A stretch of DNA of 64,000 bases from Jiangella asiatica (lineage in GTDB: Bacteria > Actinomycetota > Actinomycetes > Jiangellales > Jiangellaceae). Location: assembly GCF_004349065.1 (NCBI RefSeq), contig NZ_SMKZ01000012.1, positions 62,001 through 126,000 on the forward strand, in the 5' to 3' direction. Shown in pieces: positions 9,376 through 16,999 of this stretch. Numbering within the stretch: position 1 is the stretch's first letter; every line of letters starts with the position of its first letter. Made by a program: the position numbers and the translations under genes. A model generated the notes under the pieces. That model had not been told where the DNA came from. It ran no database searches and was given only the letters and a program-made list of their open reading frames with translations.

Positions 9376-9444
9376 GACCCGTGGGCTGCTTCCACGTCCA
9401 TGCGGACGCGGCCCGGACGGACCAACGCCGGGAGCCCACGGGTC
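9376..9444 (-). terminator. Hairpin ending the minus-strand micro-transcript
   Basis: GACCCGTGGGCT (9376-9387) pairs exactly with AGCCCACGGGTC (9433-9444) across a 45-base loop that itself can form a small CGTCC/GGACG hairpin. It lies 3' of the micro-ORF on the minus strand. It could be a terminator or an RNA structural element. Confidence 0.5.
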
Positions 9445-9522
9445 GGGTGACTGCTCGGTACTGCCAGCCACCAGGCCGGCGAACACGGGGGTCACCCCCA
9501 AGTCCTGCGTCGAGCAGGGCGG

Positions 9523-9561
9523 CTAGCGAGCAGCCACCTCACGAGTCCGATAGCTATTCAC
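9523..9561 (-). CDS. 12-codon micro-ORF with very strong Shine-Dalgarno
   Basis: GTG at 9561 begins VNSYRTREVAAR and ends at TAG (9523-9525). AAAGGAGGTGG (9569-9579), almost fully complementary to the 16S rRNA 3' end, lies seven bases upstream, and a good promoter precedes it. So strong a signal before only 12 codons suggests a translated leader peptide or a regulatory transcript. No structural gene follows on the same strand before the hairpin and the convergent pdxH. I do not recognise a named family with certainty. Confidence 0.5.
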   Translation of the reverse strand: MNSYRTREVAAR

Positions 9562-9591
9562 CGTTGGACCACCTCCTTTCCGTGTCCCTCA

Positions 9592-9620
9592 AAAATATGC
9601 GGCCACGGCTCCCGCGGCAA
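9592..9620 (-). promoter_or_regulatory. Sigma-70-like promoter of the micro-ORF
   Basis: On the minus strand TTGCCG (9615-9620) and TATTTT (9592-9597) are separated by 17 bases. The predicted transcript would start near 9585, just before the AAAGGAGGTGG ribosome site. Confidence 0.55.
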
Positions 9621-9657
9621 TGGGTTATTCATGTGGTGAACGTCCGCCGGTGCGGCC

Positions 9658-10353
9658 TCACGACGACGGCAGGGCGATCCAGGTGGCGTGGGCGCGGCCG
9701 AGCTGCCGGCCGTCGGCGCCGTAGACGGTCGAGGCGGTCCAGGTCTTGCGGCCCTCGGTTTCCAGGAAACGGCCCATGACCAAGCACGGCTCGCCAGGCT
9801 CCGGCACGCCGGCGATGTCCGCGGTCATCCGGCCCAGCACCATCGGCCGGCCCTCGATGGGTGCGGACCAGCCGCCGGGGCAGTCCAGCGCCGCCCAGAC
9901 CAGCTCGCGGCGCCCAGCCAGCTCCGACGTGACGTCCCACACGCAGGCCGTGCGGCCGTCGCCAAGCCGTCCGGGAAACAGCCGCAGCCCGTCGCCGGGC
10001 TCTCGCTCCGGGCCACAGACGAAGCACTGCGGGAACGGGTGCGTGGCGAAGCCCGGATACCGGCTGGCGGCGGCCGTCGCCTCGTCCGGCCCGACGGGGT
10101 CGACGGCGACCAAGTCACCGTCGTCCGCGGACACGGCTTCGGCGACCAGGGTTTCGCGGTCGACGAGCCGTAGCCCGGCGCCATCGGCGACGACGTCCAG
10201 CGGCGCCTCCAGCGGCGGAGGGGTGCGTAGCGTGACGCTCACCGGACCGCCGGCCAGCCGTCCGGCGAGCAGCCCGGCGAGCAGCCCGGCGACGTAGCCG
10301 CCGTTGCCGGAGGTAGTGGGTCCGCGGAAGCGTCGCGGCACCGTCAGCGTCAT
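9658..10353 (-). CDS. Hotdog-fold thioesterase-like protein
   Basis: 231 residues. The layout resembles acyl-CoA thioesterase-family hotdog proteins: an N-terminal NGGYVAGLLAG helix, a beta-rich middle, a CFVCGPER segment followed by GDGLRLFPG (typical of a family of actinobacterial hotdog proteins), then WAALDCPGGWS and a C-terminal strand pair. The ATG at 10353 has no clear ribosome site, so it may be leaderless. It is divergent from nagA with 60 bases between. The substrate is unknown and the catalytic assignment uncertain. Confidence 0.7.
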   Translation of the reverse strand: MTLTVPRRFRGPTTSGNGGYVAGLLAGLLAGRLAGGPVSVTLRTPPPLEAPLDVVADGAGLRLVDRETLVAEAVSADDGDLVAVDPVGPDEATAAASRYPGFATHPFPQCFVCGPEREPGDGLRLFPGRLGDGRTACVWDVTSELAGRRELVWAALDCPGGWSAPIEGRPMVLGRMTADIAGVPEPGEPCLVMGRFLETEGRKTWTASTVYGADGRQLGRAHATWIALPSS

Positions 10354-10413
10354 GCCGACGACGGTAGCGGTACCGTGCCGCTCGCACCCTTCGACCCATG
10401 GGAGGCGCAGGAG

Positions 10414-11559
10414 ATGACGGTGATCGGCGGCGCGCGGATGGTCACGCCCGATGGTGTGGTCGAGGACGGGTGGCTGGAGGTGTCAGGGCGGCGGATCGCC
10501 GCGCTGGGCGTCGGTGCGCCACCGCGGCCGGCCGAGCGCGACCTGGGGGGACGCTGGCTGGTGCCCGGGTTCGTCGACATCCACTCGCACGGCGGCGGCG
10601 GTGGCAGCGTCGTCGGCGCCGACCCGGAGCAGGTGCGCACGTTCGCCGCCACCCACCGCCGGCACGGGACGACGTCGCTGATGGCGAGCCTGGTCAGCGG
10701 CGGCTACGACGACCTGGAGCGCGACGTGCGCGCGCTGGCCGAGCTCGTCGACGACGGGCTCGTGCTCGGCGTGCACCTGGAAGGGCCGTGGATCTCGCCG
10801 ACCCGCAAGGGTGCGCACGACGAGTCCGCGCTGCGGGCGCCGGAGCCGGCCGCGGTGCGCCGGCTGCTCGAGGCCGGCCGCGGGACGGTGCGCATGGTGA
10901 CGCTGGCGCCGGAGCTGGAGCATGGCTTGGACGCGGTGCGGACGGTGGTCGACGCCGGCGCCGTCGCCGCCGTCGGGCACACCGACGCCTCCTACGAGGT
11001 CACGACCCGGGCGATCGACGCCGGCGCGACCGTCGCGACGCACCTGTTCAACGCGATGGCGCCGGTGCATCACCGGCAGCCGGGCCCGATCGTCGCCCTG
11101 CTGGAGGACGAGCGGGTCACGATCGAGCTCATCCTCGACGGTGTACACCTGCACCCGGCGATCGCGCGGCTCGTTCGGGGCGCGGCCGGCGCCGGCCGGG
11201 TGGCGCTGGTGACCGACGCCATCGACGCTACCGACATCGGCGACGGCGACTACGTCCTCGGCGGGCTCGCGGTGCGGGTCACGAACGGCGAGGCGCGGCT
11301 GGTCGAGGGCGGGTCCATCGCCGGCAGCACGCTGACGATGGACCGGGCGTTCCGGTTCGCCGTCGAGCAGGGCGGGTTCACCGTGCTGGAGGCGGTCGCG
11401 GCGACGTCGGCCAACCCGGCCGGGGCGCTCGGCATCGCCGACCGCGTCGGCGCGCTCGCCGCCGGCCGGGACGCCGACCTCGTCGTGCTCGACGAGTCGC
11501 TGCGGGTCGAGGCTGTGATGTCGCGCGGGTCCTGGCTGCCGGAGCCCGCCTCGCCGTAG
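10414..11559 (+). CDS. nagA: N-acetylglucosamine-6-phosphate deacetylase
   Basis: 381 residues of the amidohydrolase superfamily. Removes acetate from GlcNAc-6-phosphate in amino-sugar and cell-wall recycling. Metal and active-site motifs are visible: GFVDIHSHGGGG, HLEGPWISPTRKGAHD (metal glutamate), VGHTDASYE, THLFNAMAPVHHRQPG, and the catalytic aspartate in LVTDAIDATDIGDGDY. The ATG at 10414 follows GGGAGGCGCAGGAG; an upstream GTG is in frame but not family-like. Confidence 0.94.
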   Translation: MTVIGGARMVTPDGVVEDGWLEVSGRRIAALGVGAPPRPAERDLGGRWLVPGFVDIHSHGGGGGSVVGADPEQVRTFAATHRRHGTTSLMASLVSGGYDDLERDVRALAELVDDGLVLGVHLEGPWISPTRKGAHDESALRAPEPAAVRRLLEAGRGTVRMVTLAPELEHGLDAVRTVVDAGAVAAVGHTDASYEVTTRAIDAGATVATHLFNAMAPVHHRQPGPIVALLEDERVTIELILDGVHLHPAIARLVRGAAGAGRVALVTDAIDATDIGDGDYVLGGLAVRVTNGEARLVEGGSIAGSTLTMDRAFRFAVEQGGFTVLEAVAATSANPAGALGIADRVGALAAGRDADLVVLDESLRVEAVMSRGSWLPEPASP

Positions 11560-11585
11560 CGCCGCGCCGCGGTGCGGGTCGCGGC

Positions 11586-11870
11586 CTAGCTGTCCGACCA
11601 GACGCGCAGGACATGTGCGGCCGCCTGCTCGGCCGTCCAGCCGTAGGTCTCGGCCTTGCGCCGCAGCCGCTTGCGGTCGCGCTTGGACAGGTGGACCAGC
11701 AGCTCGGCGTCGTCGTCGGCGGGATGGCCCTTCTTCTTGTGCTTCTTCGCCGCCTTGGCGACTGCGGCCTCGTCGACAGCGAGTGAGGACAGGTGCGCGG
11801 CGGCGGGCCGGACGGTGCCGTCGGCGGCCCGCAGCAGAGCCGGCCGCGGCGCCGGCATGGACGAGCTCAT
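11586..11870 (-). CDS. Small basic protein coupled to orphan ParA
   Basis: 94 residues, starting ATG at 11870 and overlapping the parA-like stop (ATGA), so the two are translationally coupled. The middle is very lysine-rich (AKKHKKKGH), then DDDAELLVHLSKRDRKRLRR and a C-terminal helix AEQAAAHVLRVW. I recall similar small proteins next to this ParA in other actinomycetes but know no function. It could bind DNA, RNA or the ATPase. Confidence 0.75.
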   Translation of the reverse strand: MSSSMPAPRPALLRAADGTVRPAAAHLSSLAVDEAAVAKAAKKHKKKGHPADDDAELLVHLSKRDRKRLRRKAETYGWTAEQAAAHVLRVWSDS

Positions 11871-12667
11871 CTGGCGGCTCCCTTCGCGAACGGGCCGGCA
11901 TCGGACCTGGCCGCGGTGAGCAGCAGCTCGAGGTAGCCGGCGAAGATGCGGCCGACCTCGCGCGCACCCGGTGACGGCCACCGCTGGATGGGCAGGCACG
12001 CACCCTGCGCGCGGGAGACGGCCGACCGCTCCGGCACGACGGGGTCGAGGACCAGGTCGCGGTAGACGGCGATGAGCTCGTCGAGCCGATACCGGTGCTC
12101 GGCCGACCCGGTGCGGTAGCGGTTGACGACGATGCCCGCGGGCCGCAGCCGCAGGTTGTGGCCGCGGCGGACAGTGTCGACGGCGGCCAGCGCCTGCTGG
12201 GCGCCGGTGAGTGCGAACGCCGTCGGCTCGGCCACGACCACCGCGACGTCGCTGGCCGCGAGCGCGCTGCTGGTCAGCTCGGCCAGGCTGGGCGGGCAGT
12301 CGAGCAGGACCAGATCGACGTCGCGCAGGCCGCCCAGGGCCGTGCGCAGCCGGTGCCGCGCGGCCACGCCGTCGGCCGGGTGGTTGCGCCGTTCCAGAGC
12401 CGGCTCGCTGGCCAGCAGCCGGACGGTGTCGCCCCAACCGCTGGCGGTCAGGGCGTCGCCGATCGGCACTGCTCCGTCGGCGGCGAGCACGTCGTTGGCG
12501 GTGAAACGCACCTCGGCCGGGTCGAGCGCGGTGGTCGCGTTGCCCTGCGGGTCGAGGTCGGCGACCACGCACGGCAGCCCTGCGGCGCGGGCTGCGCCGG
12601 CCAGGCCGAGCGTGACGGACGTCTTTCCGACGCCACCCTTCAGACTCAGTACGCTGACGGTCGGCAC
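11867..12667 (-). CDS. Orphan ParA/MinD-family ATPase
   Basis: 266 residues. Deviant Walker A KGGVGKTS at residues 10-17, switch I region DLDPQGNATTA, Walker B DLVLLDCPPSL, and the characteristic VVVAEPTAFALTGAQ segment. Chromosome-partition ParA normally lies beside parB and the replication origin. Here there is no parB, only the coupled 94-residue basic protein, so a role in positioning some other cargo is likelier. The GTG at 12667 is chosen because the P-loop must lie near the N-terminus; the longer open frame upstream is non-coding. Confidence 0.88.
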   Translation of the reverse strand: MPTVSVLSLKGGVGKTSVTLGLAGAARAAGLPCVVADLDPQGNATTALDPAEVRFTANDVLAADGAVPIGDALTASGWGDTVRLLASEPALERRNHPADGVAARHRLRTALGGLRDVDLVLLDCPPSLAELTSSALAASDVAVVVAEPTAFALTGAQQALAAVDTVRRGHNLRLRPAGIVVNRYRTGSAEHRYRLDELIAVYRDLVLDPVVPERSAVSRAQGACLPIQRWPSPGAREVGRIFAGYLELLLTAARSDAGPFAKGAAR

Positions 12668-12877
12668 CCATGTGAGTGTGCCACGCCGCCGGCCCCGCGT
12701 CTGCACTGTGTCCCGTTGCGAGCAGCGCCGTTCCGCGCGATCGGCACCGGAAAACGAGACGCGGTCGCGATAAGCTCGTGACATCAGCCCGCGCCAGCAG
12801 GGTTGGTCACGATCGACGGTGCCCCCGCGGCCCGAGGTCGTCCGGTCTTTGTGAGCAGATGCTAGGAGAGCCGTCCG

Positions 12878-13561
12878 GTGAGCGACCTCATCGATACGAC
12901 AGAGATGTACCTCAAGACGATCTTCGAGCTCGAGGAGGAGGGCATCGTCCCCCTTCGAGCGCGCATCGCCGAGCGTCTGCACCAGTCCGGGCCCACCGTG
13001 AGCCAGACGGTGGCGCGCATGGAGCGCGACGGCCTGCTGCACGTCGACGAGGACCGCCACCTCGAGCTGTCGGAGAAGGGTCAGCTCCTGGCCATGCGGG
13101 TCATGCGCAAGCACCGCCTGGTCGAGCGGCTGCTCGTCGACGTCATCGGCCTGGACTGGGAGCTGGTCCACAACGAGGCCTGCCGCTGGGAGCACGTCGT
13201 CTCCGAAGCCGTCGAGCGACGGCTGGTCGACCTGCTGCACGAGCCGGCGGCCGACCCATACGGCAACCCGATCCCCGGCCTGGGCGAGCTGGGCAGTCAG
13301 ATCCAGGTCGAGGAGTTCCGCGCCGGCGTCCGGCAGCTCAAGCACGTCAGCACCATCGACGGTGCCGAGGTCACCGTCCGGCACATCGGCGAGCCGCTGC
13401 AGGTGGACGAGAAGCTGCTCGCCAACCTGCGCGTGGCCGAGATCGTGCCGGGCCGCACGGTGCGCGCTGTCACCACCGACGGCGGCATCCAGATTCGCAG
13501 CGCCGAGACCGTGGAGCTGTCGGTCGCCGACGCCTCCCATATCTTCGTGAGCGTCCCGTGA
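12878..13561 (+). CDS. DtxR/IdeR-family metal-dependent regulator
   Basis: 227 residues: N-terminal winged helix (TTEMYLKTIFELEEEG, RIAERLHQSGPTVSQTVARM), a metal-binding dimerisation domain with CRWEHVVSEAVERRL, and a C-terminal SH3-like domain from about residue 150. Met10, the Cys of CRWEH, its Glu-His pair and an upstream MRKHRLVERLL histidine match the DtxR metal ligands, so iron is the likely co-repressor. GTG at 12878 with AGGAG upstream. Its stop overlaps the rhodanese start (GTGA). Confidence 0.92.
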   Translation: MSDLIDTTEMYLKTIFELEEEGIVPLRARIAERLHQSGPTVSQTVARMERDGLLHVDEDRHLELSEKGQLLAMRVMRKHRLVERLLVDVIGLDWELVHNEACRWEHVVSEAVERRLVDLLHEPAADPYGNPIPGLGELGSQIQVEEFRAGVRQLKHVSTIDGAEVTVRHIGEPLQVDEKLLANLRVAEIVPGRTVRAVTTDGGIQIRSAETVELSVADASHIFVSVP

Positions 13562-13878
13562 GCGGCGCGGAGATCACCGTCGACGACCTCGCGCCGGTGT
13601 GGCGCGAGGGCGCGCACATCATCGACGTGCGCGAGCCGGGGGAGTACGTCGAGGCGCACATCCCGGGCGCGCAGCTGCTGCCGATGGGCTCGGTCATCGC
13701 CGAACTGGCGCAGATCCCGCGCGACCGGCCGGTATACGTCGTGTGCGCGGTCGGCGGGCGCAGCGCCCAGGTGGCCGACTACCTCGGCGCCCAAGGCGTC
13801 GACGCCCGTAACGTCGCCGGCGGCACCCACGCGTGGATCCGCGCCGGGCACCCGATCGAGACCGGACTGCCCGAGTAG
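13558..13878 (+). CDS. Rhodanese-domain sulfurtransferase
   Basis: 106 residues, a single rhodanese domain. Opening REGAHIIDVREPGEYVEAHI, then GAQLLPMGSV, and the active-site loop VVCAVGGRSAQV with the catalytic cysteine. It ends with GGTHAWIRAGHP, typical of the small single-domain type. Translation is coupled to the DtxR-like gene through a GTGA overlap, which suggests a link to iron or sulfur handling. The physiological sulfur donor is unknown. Confidence 0.9.
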   Translation: MSGAEITVDDLAPVWREGAHIIDVREPGEYVEAHIPGAQLLPMGSVIAELAQIPRDRPVYVVCAVGGRSAQVADYLGAQGVDARNVAGGTHAWIRAGHPIETGLPE

Positions 13879-13905
13879 AAGCGTTTGGCTGCGGCTTCGC
13901 CGGGG

Positions 13906-14172
13906 TCAGATGCGGCGGACGTGGCGCACGAGCATCGCCGGCGCGGTGCGCGCCGTGCGGCTCTGCGGCGCCACCACGCCGGTGATCTCGACGTCGTCGC
14001 CGGGCTGGGCCGCGTTGTCGAACGGGCCGAGAAGCTCGAACCGCTCGCCGGCGGCGTCGAGCTCGAGGAAGCCTTCGCGCTTGGCGTGCACGAGCTTGCC
14101 GCGGCGGGTGACCGCGGTCAGCGGATCGGTGAAGTCCGTGATGCCACGGGTATCGAACTGACTCCTCGTCAT
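13906..14172 (-). CDS. Conserved hypothetical protein, small beta-rich
   Basis: 88 residues starting MTRSQFDTRGITDFTDPLTA. Predicted mostly beta (VTRRGKLVHA, GFLELDAAGERFELLG, DVEITGVV), suggesting an OB-like or small barrel domain, with no catalytic motif. The ATG at 14172 lacks a Shine-Dalgarno; CATACT about 12 bases upstream may be a -10 giving a leaderless mRNA. It is convergent with the rhodanese gene. Function unknown. Confidence 0.65.
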   Translation of the reverse strand: MTRSQFDTRGITDFTDPLTAVTRRGKLVHAKREGFLELDAAGERFELLGPFDNAAQPGDDVEITGVVAPQSRTARTAPAMLVRHVRRI

Positions 14173-14248
14173 GAGGCACGAGTATGGATGGTTCGCGAGG
14201 CTCGCGCCTGGGAAATGCCCGGATTGGTCGGGGTAGGTGAGCGACGTC

Positions 14249-15193
14249 TCACGTGTCGTGGAACAGCGCGCTGACCGACTCCCCGTTGTGGATGCGCCGG
14301 ATCGCCTCAGCCAGCAGCGGAGCGACCGACAGCACCGTCAGTTTGGGGTGAGCTTCGGCGGCGGCCAGGGGGACGGTGTTGGTGCAGACGATCTCCTCGA
14401 CATCGGGCTGCTCGCCGAGCCGCTGGAGCGCTTTGTCGGCGAACAGCCCGTGCGTGCAGGCGATCCGGATGGACCGGGCGTCGCGCTCCCGCAGCCGGTC
14501 GATGAGCTCGATCAGCGTGCTGCCCTTGGCGATCTCGTCGTCGAGCACGATGATGTCGCGGCCCTCGACCTCGCCGATGATCGCGGTGATGGTGACCTTG
14601 TCGTCGGCGAACCGCTGCTTCGCCCCGGCGGCCACCGGCACGCCCAGCATGCGGGCGAAGGCCGAGGCGGGTTTGGCGTTGCCGAGGTCGGGGGAGACGA
14701 CGACGGAGTTCGACAGGTCGTGGCCGCGGAAGTGGGCGGCGAGCTCGCGCAGGGCGTGCAGCTGGTCGACCGGAACGCTGAAGAACCCGTGCACCTGCGG
14801 CGAGTGCAGCGTCATCGCCAGCACCCGGTTGGCACCGGCGCTGACCAGCAGGTCGGCCATCAGCCGGCCGCCGATGGAGATGCGCGGCGCGTCCTTCTTG
14901 TCCGACCGGGCGTAGGCGTAGTGCGGCATGACGACGGTGATGCGTGCGGCCGAGGCGCCCCGGGCGGCATCGAGCATCAGGAACAGCTCGACCAGGTGCT
15001 CCTGGACCGGCGGGACGATCGGCTGGATCAGGAAGACGTCGTGTTCGCGGCAGTTGGCCTGGAGCTGCACCTCGAGGCAGTCGTTGGCGAACCGCTGGAT
15101 GCGGACGGGGCTGAGGGTGGCGTCGAGCTGGGCGCAGATCTCCGCGGCCAGCTCCGGGTGCGCGCTGCCACTGAACACAGCGATGTCTCGCAT
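14249..15193 (-). CDS. prs: Ribose-phosphate pyrophosphokinase (PRPP synthetase)
   Basis: 314 residues. Makes 5-phosphoribosyl diphosphate for nucleotide, His and Trp synthesis. Recognisable blocks: FSGSAHPELAAEIC opening, NDCLEVQLQANCREHDVFLI, HYAYARSDKKDAPRISIGG (catalytic flexible loop), TLHSPQVHGFFSVPVD, SPDLGNAKPA, and the PRPP loop IIVLDDEIAKGSTL. The ATG at 15193 has GAGAGG upstream. It follows a MarR gene by 13 bases. Given that partner and its divergence from the glmU-linked type, it may be a second, regulated PRPP synthetase. Confidence 0.9.
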   Translation of the reverse strand: MRDIAVFSGSAHPELAAEICAQLDATLSPVRIQRFANDCLEVQLQANCREHDVFLIQPIVPPVQEHLVELFLMLDAARGASAARITVVMPHYAYARSDKKDAPRISIGGRLMADLLVSAGANRVLAMTLHSPQVHGFFSVPVDQLHALRELAAHFRGHDLSNSVVVSPDLGNAKPASAFARMLGVPVAAGAKQRFADDKVTITAIIGEVEGRDIIVLDDEIAKGSTLIELIDRLRERDARSIRIACTHGLFADKALQRLGEQPDVEEIVCTNTVPLAAAEAHPKLTVLSVAPLLAEAIRRIHNGESVSALFHDT

Positions 15194-15206
15194 GGTCGTG
15201 AGCCTC

Positions 15207-15680
15207 TCAGGAAGGGGGGCCGGGCCGGTCGTCGTGCGGAGCGAGCACCGCGGTGAAGATCTCACCGAGCTGACGCACCTGTTCCGGGGTGAGCGGGTCG
15301 AACAGGACGCTGCGGACCTCCTCGACGTGGCCCGGCGCGGCCTCGGCGAGCACGTCGAACCCGTCGTCGGTGAGTGTGGCGATGGTGGCCCTGCCGTCGG
15401 TCTCGTGCCGGCGCCGCCGCACCCAGCCGGCCCGCTCGAGCTTGGCGACCGCGTGCGACAGCCGGCTCGGTGACGAGCTGACCGTCCGGGCCAGCTGGGA
15501 CATGGTCATGGAGCGTCCCGGCGCCTCGGACAGCATCGCCAGGATGATGTAGTACCCGTGCGGCATGCCGGCGTCGCGTTGCAGCTGGCGGTCCAGCGCG
15601 TCGCGGAGAAGCTGGTTGGCCTGCAGATACGTCCGCCAGATCCGCTGTTCGTCCGCACTGAGCCACCGAGTCCCGCGCAC
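15207..15680 (-). CDS. MarR-family regulator upstream of prs
   Basis: 157 residues from GTG at 15680. Winged helix: MTMSQLARTVSSSPSRLSHA recognition region, VAKLERAGWVRRRRHETDGR wing, then a long dimerisation helix near the C-terminus. The GTG at 15680 is chosen because a TATGCT -10 (15687-15692) lies only a few bases upstream, leaving a very short leader. A longer in-frame GTG at 15713 would overlap the promoter. The gene reads directly into prs with 13 bases between, so the two probably share a transcript. Confidence 0.85.
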   Translation of the reverse strand: MRGTRWLSADEQRIWRTYLQANQLLRDALDRQLQRDAGMPHGYYIILAMLSEAPGRSMTMSQLARTVSSSPSRLSHAVAKLERAGWVRRRRHETDGRATIATLTDDGFDVLAEAAPGHVEEVRSVLFDPLTPEQVRQLGEIFTAVLAPHDDRPGPPS

Positions 15681-15701
15681 GGGGCCAGCATAGGTAGATG
15701 G

Positions 15702-15713
15702 TTGAGGGCTCAA
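15702..15713. promoter_or_regulatory. TTGAG-GG-CTCAA operator candidate at the marR-prs promoter
   Basis: A 12-base palindrome with 5-bp arms lies immediately upstream of the TATGCT -10 and overlaps the expected -35 (TTGAGC on the minus strand). This fits autoregulation by the downstream MarR protein. The spacing to the -10 is short (15-16 bases), so the promoter call is tentative. Confidence 0.45.
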
Positions 15714-15762
15714 GTGTGCGGCCCTATGATCACCTCGGCGGAGGGCACGAGGCGTGCCGTCG

Positions 15763-16302
15763 TCAGCCGGCCAGCGTCAGTGTGGCGCGCCGGACCGGCG
15801 GCTCGCCCGCCCACGTCGTCCGGTTGCCCGCGCCGGTGGTCTCCGGGCCGATGTCGAAGCCGAGCGCGGCCAGGAACCGGTCGCCGGCCGGCCAGGCGGT
15901 GCTCGACGTGGCGGTGACCTCGTCCAGCCCGGCCTCCCGCGCCTCGTCCAGCAGCACCTTCGCCACCGCTCGGGCGAGTCCGCGGCCGCGATGCGTAGGC
16001 GCGACCAGGAACAGCCCGACGGCGGCGGCGCGCCGGTGCGGGTGGCCGAGGACCGCGTCCACCAGGCCCACGATCTTCTCGCCGTCGCGGATGGTGAACA
16101 GCCGCTTGTCCTCGAACGACGCACCCTCGGGCAGGGAGTAGAACAGGCCCTGCACGTCTCCGGGGCCGGACGGCCCCCCGGTCACCGCCTCGAACCAGTC
16201 GTCGCAGGCGGTGAAGAGCTCCAGCAGGCCAGGCTCGTCGTCCGGCTCGATCTGCTCCCTCACGACGACGGGCCCGAAGTCGGTGGCGACGGTCCAGATC
16301 AT
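15763..16302 (-). CDS. GNAT-family N-acetyltransferase
   Basis: 179 residues. The acetyl-CoA-binding motif A is visible as VGLFLVAPTHRGRGLARAVA, with the usual R-G-x-G-L-A core, preceded by GEKIVGLVDAVLGHPHR and followed by LDEAREAGLDEVTAT and AALGFDIGPET. The N-terminal half is of the kind found in stand-alone actinomycete acetyltransferases. The ATG at 16302 is the family-like start. The substrate cannot be inferred; the neighbours give no pathway clue. Confidence 0.85.
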   Translation of the reverse strand: MIWTVATDFGPVVVREQIEPDDEPGLLELFTACDDWFEAVTGGPSGPGDVQGLFYSLPEGASFEDKRLFTIRDGEKIVGLVDAVLGHPHRRAAAVGLFLVAPTHRGRGLARAVAKVLLDEAREAGLDEVTATSSTAWPAGDRFLAALGFDIGPETTGAGNRTTWAGEPPVRRATLTLAG

Positions 16303-16323
16303 GCCGTCACCATAACCGCCAGC

Positions 16324-16425
16324 GTCATCAACCTGTTGCCTCACGAGGATCGTGTGTGCTTCACCATGCTTGTGAGCCTGGTGGAGCGCGAGGACGCCTG
16401 GTGATGTGGCGGACCGTTGACGATC
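16324..16425. repeat. Dispersed intergenic repeat, copy B
   Basis: It starts GTCATCAACC and ends GGACCGTTGACGATC, again with inverted ends, and contains TCACGAGGATCGTGTGTGCT, TCACCATGCTTGTGAGCCTG and ACGCCTGGTGATG as in copy A (9235-9340). It lies between the divergent GNAT and lipoprotein genes, so it may supply or disturb their promoters. Confidence 0.8.
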
Positions 16426-16488
16426 GAGCGGTACCAGGTGCTCGTCGCAACGGCGGAACTCACGCCGTGTTCGGGGCGTCGAAGTGAT

Positions 16489-16911
16489 GTGAGGATCGGT
16501 CGGGCCGGGTTGGTCGCCGTCGCAGCGGCGGCGGTGCTTCTCGCCGGGTGCGCAGACGACTCCCGCACGTCCGGCGACGACCCGACCACGACGGTCTCCC
16601 CCACGGCTGAGATCCCGACGGCCACGCCCACGCCGACAGTGACGCCCACTCCCACGCCGACGCTGGAACCGACCGAGCCGGTGCCGCAGCCCACCACGCT
16701 TCCCGACGTCGGTGAGCTGACGGGCGTGCCGGAGCGGGGAGTCGAGTCGGGCTGCTGGCTGCTCGATGGGTATCTGCTGCTCGGCGCGGACGAGACGTTG
16801 CTCGCGTCGGGGCAGCCGCTGCGCATCACCGGACACGTGGAGCACGATGTCCTCACGACCTGTCAGCAAGGCACGCCGTTCCGGGTCGAGAACGCGGTGC
16901 CCATCCAGTGA
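16489..16911 (+). CDS. Secreted lipoprotein with Thr/Pro-rich linker
   Basis: 140 residues from GTG at 16489. Signal peptide IGRAGLVAVAAAAVLLAGC with a lipobox (LAGC) and Cys about residue 21, so it is probably anchored to the outer face of the membrane. A Thr/Pro-rich spacer of about 45 residues (TPTPTVTPTPTPT) precedes a small C-terminal domain of about 55 residues with two cysteines (SGCWLL, TTCQQGTPF) that looks like a disulfide-linked beta barrel. No function known. A terminator follows at 16938-16975. Confidence 0.72.
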   Translation: MRIGRAGLVAVAAAAVLLAGCADDSRTSGDDPTTTVSPTAEIPTATPTPTVTPTPTPTLEPTEPVPQPTTLPDVGELTGVPERGVESGCWLLDGYLLLGADETLLASGQPLRITGHVEHDVLTTCQQGTPFRVENAVPIQ

Positions 16912-16937
16912 CCCGCCACCCGAACCACGGGCATGGA

Positions 16938-16975
16938 AAAGGGGGCAGGCCCTGGCTGCGGGACCTGCCCCCTTT
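16938..16975. terminator. Bidirectional rho-independent terminator
   Basis: AAAGGGGGCAGG (16938-16949) pairs perfectly with CCTGCCCCCTTT (16964-16975) across a 14-base loop. It serves the convergent lipoprotein (+) and Hsp20 (-) genes. Confidence 0.88.
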
Positions 16976-16999
16976 CTCGTGCGATGGAGCCTCGAGCGG

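Larger units (their letters stand above)
9341..9657. other. Intergenic region holding a minus-strand micro-gene
   Basis: This stretch contains no ordinary gene. On the minus strand it holds, in order, a sigma-70-like promoter (9592-9620), a near-perfect Shine-Dalgarno, a 12-codon frame (9523-9561), about 80 bases of spacer and a 12-bp-stem hairpin (9376-9444). Together these look like a short self-contained transcription unit. Confidence 0.6.
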
